Assembly (NCBI GenBank): GCA_026686845.1 | Contig: JAIVEN010000024.1 | Coordinates: 5,567,501-5,631,500 of the forward strand | Direction of reading: 5' to 3' | Origin: Adenanthera pavonina | Taxonomy: Eukaryota; Streptophyta; Magnoliopsida; Fabales; Fabaceae | Length of the DNA stretch: 64,000 nt | Part shown: piece after piece, positions 57,462 through 64,000 of the stretch | How the letters are laid out: the number at the start of each line of letters is the position of its first letter | Numbering within the stretch: position 1 is the stretch's first letter | Translations under genes and position numbers: made by a program | Notes under the pieces: model-generated | What the model saw: the letters and a program-made list of their open reading frames with translations, nothing else | What the model was told of the DNA's origin: nothing | Database searches by the model: none

Positions 57462-58178
57462 ACGGAAACGTGAAAACTTGCCAAACATACCCAATACTAT
57501 ATTAAACTTGGTTTTACCCTCAAACCATGGTTGCTTTAGTGATACCAAACGGGCCTTAAATAGAAAATACTTTTATGTTTTTTTTTATGTGCTTTAAGTG
57601 TTGTTTTCCATTTAAAGATTAATATATGGATTATTTTTTAATATATTGTAGATTTAGTCATTTATTATATATTAAAATTTTTAACTTCTTAAACTTAAAA
57701 AAATTTGAAAGGTCTACATGTTAAATTTTAATTGGTGAATAGCATGAAAAGTATATAAGAAAAAGTATATAAGTTTAGTCCAAATTAAATTAGAAATAGA
57801 AACCATATAAACCACGATTTATCAAAATACATTAACACATATTACTCATTATTTATGTAAGTATTATAATCCAACAATATTAAATATAAAATATGGGGAA
57901 ATTTCAACTCTAAGTATAAGATAATTCTAATTTCAAGTTTCAATATTAAACAAAATATATATAAAGAAAAAAAAGATAATTTGAAGAAAAAAATAAATAA
58001 AAAAAACAAGCAAGCTAAACGGGTTAACCCGCGGGTTTAACAGGTTAGCCCGTTTATCCCGTGAGTTAAGCAGTCCGTGCTGGAAAAAGACCGCTTCAAT
58101 ATGTGCTCTATTTTTTCCAGCTCAGGACCGCTATAAAACGGGCCAACCTGCGAGTTGAAGCCCATTTTCCCGGCTCTA

Positions 58179-58186
58179 CTTGACCT
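58179..58186. repeat. 8-bp TSD of hAT element, right (CTTGACCT)
   Basis: Exact copy of 53031-53038; defines the right border of the hAT element. Confidence 0.88.
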
Positions 58187-59222
58187 ATATTACTGATTTT
58201 ATCAATAGTAGAGATCTATTTTCTCTTGTATCACCTGGAATTCATCCAGCACTAAGAGAGCCTCTATAATATTACTCTATAGGATGAAAGATTGAAGGTT
58301 AGGTGAAACCACTTCACCTTGAATGCTTAAAACCAGCAATTCAAAATCTTAAGATTAAAAAATGATTAAATTTTGAGAGAGGGAGACCTAGAAATTTTAT
58401 ATTATATTCAAAACTGTACTGAATATTAAAGAGGATAATAACTGGAAAATAATGGTGAAAAAATCATGAAAAGTGGAGTTGCCCAGTGAGAGGAAAGGAT
58501 CACAGTAGGAAGAATTAGTGAATTATACGGACCGCTAGTATGCATAGACGCCGCACTAGAGAACGAAGAGCGCAAGAGCCAAAGTGCCGCTTCTAGGTTT
58601 TCGTGGAAAATTGCTAATGTGAACCGTAGTAAAAATTATGTATTTGAGCATAAAATAATTTTAATTATAAAATCTCAAATTGAAATATGAATTAATGAAT
58701 AATAGGATAATCCTTTTTAATAACCAGTGAAATAAAATTCTAACAGCAACTCAAAATTATTTTAAAATAATGCTAATTTAACCTTCTTTGTATATTTTTT
58801 AAACCAAGTAATCTAAATCTTTATCATTAATTAATACTTAATAATTAATATTATTATTAATTTTAAGAATATATCATAATTTTATTTTGAAGCTTTCCAG
58901 TTAACAAATATTTTATATTATTTTAAATCTTATTGATTATATCTATCTTCATATTTCTGATTTCTAATTTTTATTTAATATTTTTCCATTATATTATTCT
59001 TATCTTACATCTTGTTATCTATATTTATATATCACATATATTAATGCAATATGTTTTTTGGGTATTAGAGTAACAAACTATCAATTTTAGTGATTAACAT
59101 CTTTATGAATTGTATAACCTGAATAACAAAAATGGAAAAAAAATTTCCTCTATGTATATGCATAGTGTGTACACAAAGCTTAATATATCAAATTCTGAAT
59201 GTCTAACATTACACTTTATTTA
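58187..59222. other. Intergenic DNA downstream of the CHX gene
   Basis: AT-rich, no coding segment recognised. The part nearest 59222 would include the CHX 3' UTR, but no polyadenylation signal is assigned with confidence. Confidence 0.5.
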
Positions 59223-61917
59223 TTAATCATTCATTAGGTTTTTCTTCACATCCCTATGTTGTTGTACAACCAAAACTGAGCCATGAATGGCTAGTTCTGA
59301 AGAAGCCAAGACATCACCAACTGTTCCAAGTTCCGGACACTCTTCCCAATCACTCATACCAATTGTCAATGAGCAGTGTCCTCTACCACCCTTTCCTACA
59401 ATAAACAAAGAATACATATCCCCTATTTCTTTTAATGCTTCAACTGTTTGTGCTCCATTGCTCACAAACTTCTCCACATATCCAATTTGACCTGACGCCA
59501 CGTACCTATTGTAGAAGTCAACCATAAAGGTATTATCAATCTCATTAATACTTTCTTGCCCTGACAATGACATTAGGATTTCCTTGTCTTCTGATTCTTC
59601 GGCTAAAGTGTCATTTTGTGGCAAAGAAGCAAGCAGGAACCGAATGATTGTCAAGTTGATTTTAGAGTGTTGCGCAATGCGTATGCTCCAAGCAATAGCC
59701 TCGCGATCATCTGAACCTCCAAAGAAAAGTGTTGCAACATTTTGTATGCCGTCACAAGCAGTTAGTTGTGAAAAGCCAGGAACCCTACTAAGTCCTCTTT
59801 CTACAATGACACCTACTGTACATGGGGCATGTCTGAGAACTTTTTGATTTGTAGTCCTTATGCCTTCCTTCCCACTTTCCAATTTTCCATCTATACGTTG
59901 GTGCTTGTGAAATGGAAGCAAAATAATGGTTAAATGTAAATCTTCCGCATCATTGCAGACATCTTCATACAAACTTGGGAAAGAAGATACTGCCTTTCTT
60001 TGGTGAACCAAAATCTTTGTTTGAGTAGCGAAGGTGTCTATAGCATCATTAATTTCCACTACATCATTGCCACCATAGTCGTCATCGTCGCTAAGCTCAG
60101 GGTTTTCTTTCTGGTGGTATAACATGTTTGATTTGATCTTCTTTACAAGCTCTACTAGGTGCAATGAGTAAATGGTAGCTGGTGATGTTCTAGAGCCATT
60201 TATTGCTAAAACCAATGCTAGTATAGCAGATACTTGACGAGGATCATACACACAAGCCAGAATTCGAAGCTCATCCTCCACTTGTAACGATTCAAGAGTT
60301 GTATGATCGTTTGTAAACATTTTATCATCCCTTCTGGCTAGAGAAGCAACAATTATTCCAGATATAATTGTGTTAAGCACAATTGCTACTACCAACACAT
60401 TGTAAGCTTCTGCAGAAAAACTCTGCAAATTAACAAAAAAGCCAATAAATCATCAGTACATAAAGTTGATATTTTAATTGTGAACTGAATCGAATGAAGT
60501 CAAGACATAAACTTACAATTATTCCCTTTGCTGCTGCACCGAAAAACAAAAGATCAGCATACCCTCTTGTGTTCAGTATGAAGCCAAGAAAAACACCTTC
60601 ACTTGGAGGAATTTGAAGGTAACGGCAAGCTAGAAGAGTGCCACTAAGCTTACTACCAATGCTCAGTAATATTAATATGACTACATTGGTTACATCATTC
60701 AGGTTTCTTAAGGCAATTAGGTTACACTGAAAGCCTAGGTAGCCAAAGTACACTGGAAGTATAAAGTTGTAAATAGAATAACCGAGCTTATGTATCAATG
60801 TTCTAGCTGATTTACCTTCCCTTGGGAACATCAAGCCAACAACAAAACAACTAATGATACTGTTGAAACCCCAAATTTCTATAATCATTGAGTTACCCAC
60901 AAGGAGGAATAGGATGAGTAATAGTTGAGGAGCCTTTAGGTACTTTTGGTTTGCATGTCTTTTATTTAGCCATAAGGCTAAATGCTTGTTTATTAAAATT
61001 ACTACCCCCGTAATTAGAAGGCAACAAAATCCACCTAGAATACTTTTTGTGTGCCAATTAACTATTAGATTGAAAAATAACAAGCAGGTCATTTCTGTGA
61101 TTAATGCAGAAGACACCGCTATTCGCCCCATGTTTGAAGCAAATAACCTCATCTCTGATGCCAATCGAATCACTAAGGGAGAGCTTGTGTACGATATGAT
61201 AAGCATAAGGATCATGCAAAAGCATGGAAAAGAGGCGTTGTTCGCTAACTGCCTGTATAGATAAAAGGAGACTAATAAACCGAAAATGCCACCAACTACT
61301 GCACCACCACAGGCTACCAAACTAACTAGACGCAGGTTAAGCAAGGTGTATTGAGTATTCATCTCTAACCCAAACAAGAATGTGATGAAGATTCTGCAGA
61401 AAAAGCTCACAACTTCATAGTAATTCGTAGAACTCTGAAGAAAAAAATACTCTTGTATTTGTTTTACATGAGATAATGCTGTTGGTCCTAACACCACTCC
61501 AGCCTGTTGAACATGAACACGACCACAATTTCATCATATTCAATGAATCTGAATTCTCTCCATTTCAAATTGATAGAAACATTTTCAAAGCCCACAATGT
61601 ACTGGGTCACACATTATAAACTATATATATATGTATATATTTCTATTAATGTAATTGACACTATCAAATTTTTAACGAGAGGATTCAAATATATCTTCTA
61701 TAGTTATGTGAAAAACACCAAAATTGAAAATTTTGATGAAAAAAAGAGAGTAATAAACTACCAAAATTTGGGCAATGGGGCCGGGTTGACCAAAAGTCTT
61801 GAGCACAACGTTGAAGAAGTGTGAGATGACGAGAATGCAGGATACTTGCATGCCCATCGAGCTCAAAGGGTTGATCAAATCATTTTGACGACAAAACATG
61901 GTGTGTGTGGCATCCAT
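59223..61917 (-). CDS. CHX-family cation/H+ exchanger (CPA2), CHX15-like
   Basis: Three exons (61762-61917, 60517-61503, 59223-60422) join in frame to 780 residues, normal for plant CHX proteins. Donors are TTG/GTAGTT and ATT/GTAAGT; acceptors are CAACAG/GCT and TTTGCAG/AGT. The membrane exchanger domain covers about residues 25-420: QPGPIAQIL joined to AGVVLGPTALSHV, FLFGLEMNTQY, many hydrophobic helices, and FILNTRGYADLLFFG near the end of exon 2. The C-terminal cytosolic half has the CHX hallmarks, two USP-like regions with APCTVGVIVERGL, LFFGGSDDREAIAWSIRIAQH and CPELGTVGDVLASSE. Family members exchange K+ or other monovalent cations for protons in endomembranes or the plasma membrane; many are expressed in pollen or guard cells. 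Exact substrate and membrane are not determinable here. No defect seen. Confidence 0.93.
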
Positions 61918-62596
61918 TTTTGCTTCGTTTCTTGGATAGAAACCTAGAAATTCGAAGGAATCGGATGTTAGATTAGGGAGAAACTTGATTGATTTTTGGA
62001 ATGAGTAGATTATGGGGATGGTATAGTCTCTTTGTTTCAGATCCTATATTGTTGGAAGAAGACGCTTATTTGACACAACACATAAGGCACGTTTACTTAT
62101 TCTTCCTTGACTTGAGCAAATTGTAATAATTAATTAATCATTATCAATTAATTAAAAACCTAACAACTGATTGATTAAATAACTAGTGCTTACGTTAATT
62201 AAGTCCGTCAGTACTCTAGTTTTTTTAATTATAATTATTAAATTATTAAATTTCATATAGCAAAAAGGAAAAAAGAAACAAAGAAATTCATGGTTAAGGT
62301 GAAATCACTGAGATCTGGACCGTCCAGATCTACTTTTAACGGTCCAAATTTACAGTTTTTTATTTTAATTTTTTTAATAATAAAATTATTTTTTTAAAAA
62401 GTGATAGTTATAAAATTATCTTTATTTTACCTTCTGCATCTAATAAAATAAAAATATATTTAAAATAAAATAATTAAATTAAATTAAATCTGAACCGTCC
62501 AGTCTTGATCTCGACGGTCCAGAAAATTCGGTGCTCATCCAAGTGATGAGCACCGAATCCAGGCGCGAAATCACTACGGTTTTTGACAATTCAATT
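61918..62596 (-). promoter_or_regulatory. Upstream region of the CHX gene
   Basis: It should contain the CHX 5' UTR and promoter, though no TATA box stands out. The part 62310-62525 holds repeated inverted motifs (CTGGACCGTCCAGAT, ACGGTCCA, GAACCGTCCAG, CGACGGTCCAG) that look like a small inverted-repeat transposon remnant. Confidence 0.4.
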
Positions 62597-63423
62597 ATGG
62601 AGAAATGACAATTATGAACCAAACTCTTGAATTAATCATGATAGTAGACCAATACTTTGCAAAATGCCAATGATGGATCTAAAGTCCTTAACTCATCAGA
62701 AATCAAAACCAAAATTACTAAAATACCCATGTCATTATCAAATGGGGAAAATGGGTGTCAAAAATTGAAATGATAGTGTAAAACCTCATAAGATGGATGT
62801 AAAAATGTGGATGAAATATTGAAATTTGTAAATGAACTTTCCTTCATTAGTGTGAAATGGGGGAAGATGAATGTTAAAAAAATAAAACAATAATGTAAAA
62901 CTATTGAAAATGAGTGTAAAAAACTAGGCATTAAAATTGAAATTTGTAAGTGAATTATCCTTTATTAATATGAAACTGTGTAAGATAAGTGTCAAAAATT
63001 GAAATGCCAGTATAAAACTGTTGATGATAAGAGTGAAAAAAAAAAGAGAATATTGAAGGAAAATACACTTACAAATTTCAACTATTGCACCAAAACTTTG
63101 ACACTCATCTTCGAAGTTTTATATTACCATTTCAGTTTTTCACATTTATTTTCCATCTTTCCATACTAATAAATGAAAATTCACTTACAAATTTCAATTC
63201 TCATCACATCCACCTTTTGGCAATCATCTTTAAGGTTTTACACTCTTATTTCAGTTTTTGACACTCATCTTCTCAGGTTTCTCACTGATTAATGGTATTT
63301 TAGTAATTTTTATTTTATTTTTTGTTTAGTAAAGGACCTTGATCCATTGTTGGGATTTTGTAAAGTTTTAATTAGTTATTGGAATTAATTTCAAATTTCA
63401 GTCTATACCTATCATTCCCCCTT
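62597..63423. mobile_element. Long-TIR foldback element, copy 2
   Basis: The left arm (AGAAATGACA..., AATGATGGATCTAAAGTCC, AAAATTACTAAAATACCCAT) is mirrored at the right (ATGGTATTTTAGTAATTTT, AAGGACCTTGATCCATTG, TATCATTCCCCC). The interior has irregular repeats such as GTGTAAAA and TGTCAAAAATTG and no ORF. It shares terminal GGGGGAATGA and AAGGTCCTT motifs with copy 1 in the PPR intron. Confidence 0.6.
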
Positions 63424-64000
63424 TAATTAATTTTTAAAACTTTATTCAAAAATAAAATTAATTTTTGGACCTGTTATATAGTTTTTTATATTAATAGAAA
63501 TATTCCTTTTTACCAAAACTAGAACTTTTTTTGTTTGAAAATAGGAAAATTTCTTTATTTTTTAAAGAGATAGTTAAATTTCGAATATTCATGAAATGAA
63601 CATAAAATGTGAAAAAAAAATAAATTATACTCTTCATAATTTATAATTTTACTATTAATTTTATATTAATATTGATATTATTAAATATTAATGATTGATA
63701 TTAATATTAGCACTTGATAATTAATGATGATATTGATATCACTACATCTGTCTAGTTGCACTTCACTAGACAAGGGGGACTTTTATATGTGGAGGTCATA
63801 TTAGATTTTGAGTTTCGACTAATTTGGTTCAAACTAAGCAGGATTATTTTTTCAATAATAATTAACACAACTGCATATTTAGTATTCAAACAAAAGAACA
63901 TAGCCTTTATCATTTGAATTACACTAGTTATATTTTAAAAAAAAATTAAATAATTTTTAATAAATAATTTTTAGCGCAAGAAATATTCTTTTGGATTCTT
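63424..64000. other. AT-rich intergenic DNA at right edge
   Basis: No gene or repeat recognised; very AT-rich with several ATTAAT/TAATAT runs. Confidence 0.5.

Larger units (their letters stand above)
53269..57555. mobile_element. Possible inner TIR element around the viral block
   Basis: Termini GGGTCCATTTGGTTTTCA at left and, inverted, GGCCCGTTTGGTATCA at right are flanked by TTAA on both sides. Such ends are common in Harbinger/Tourist-like or related MITEs. The viral ORFs fill most of the interior. In AT-rich DNA a four-base flank match is weak support. Confidence 0.4.
53039..58178. mobile_element. hAT-type DNA transposon enclosing viral sequence
   Basis: 5140 bp, with ends TAGAGCTGG at left and CCGGCTCTA at right (inverted repeats, one mismatch in nine), flanked by the exact 8-bp duplication CTTGACCT. 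Subterminal regions at both ends are rich in GCGGGC/GCCCGTTT motifs, as in other plant hAT families. No transposase is visible: the outer 0.2-0.6 kb on each side is AT-rich and non-coding, and the middle is the caulimovirid-like block. It is nonautonomous and must have moved with a transposase supplied from elsewhere. Confidence 0.8.

Noticed and set aside
61507..61824. Plus-strand 105-codon frame overlapping the CHX 5' part
   Set aside because: Antisense over CHX intron 1 and exon 1; no homology.

Overview
This is plant nuclear DNA, most likely from a eudicot. It is AT-rich, its genes are broken by short GT-AG introns, and it carries plant-only families (a caffeate-type O-methyltransferase, a small PPR protein, a CHX cation/proton exchanger) among nested LTR retrotransposons, DNA transposons and a caulimovirid-like endogenous viral sequence. 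I cannot name the species from sequence alone.

Layout. 0.3-2.0 kb: minus-strand COMT-like O-methyltransferase pseudogene that runs off the left edge. 2-7.6 kb: intergenic DNA with a GA microsatellite, foldback repeats and a tandem duplication that includes the 3' tip of the next gene. 7.6-12.4 kb: five-coding-exon PPR gene (EMB1417/At4g21190 type, minus strand), with a foldback element and a LINE fragment in its last intron. 13.0-14.6 kb: solo LTR of a Sirevirus-like Ty1/Copia family. 15.0-46.3 kb: a nest of LTR elements. An old, broken Ty3/Gypsy chromovirus (minus) was entered by Copia element 1 (plus, 15075-38783, TSD AACTT), and element 1 was entered by Copia element 2 (minus, 22763-34695, TSD AGAGG). 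46.3-53.0 kb: decayed LTR pieces, a MITE and a 76-bp tandem repeat. 53.0-58.2 kb: a hAT-type DNA transposon with an 8-bp TSD that encloses an endogenous caulimovirid-like sequence. 59.2-61.9 kb: an intact-looking three-exon CHX cation/H+ exchanger gene (minus). 62.6-63.4 kb: a second member of the foldback family.

Only the PPR and CHX genes look like working host genes. The most interesting material is the Copia pair. Both copies have a long gag with two zinc knuckles, a pol in another frame preceded by an acceptor-like site, the same in-frame amber codon between integrase and reverse transcriptase, and a third ORF between pol and the 3' LTR. That ORF is intact at 733 codons in element 2 and is not envelope-like. 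Their LTRs and the pol-ORF3 spacer are packed with short repeated motifs (AATTCGAATTT and TTCGTCTGTCAG). The second striking object is the caulimovirid-like sequence: its movement-protein half and its capsid/protease half point in opposite directions from a junction that carries a tRNA-Met-type primer site, and the whole block lies inside a DNA transposon.
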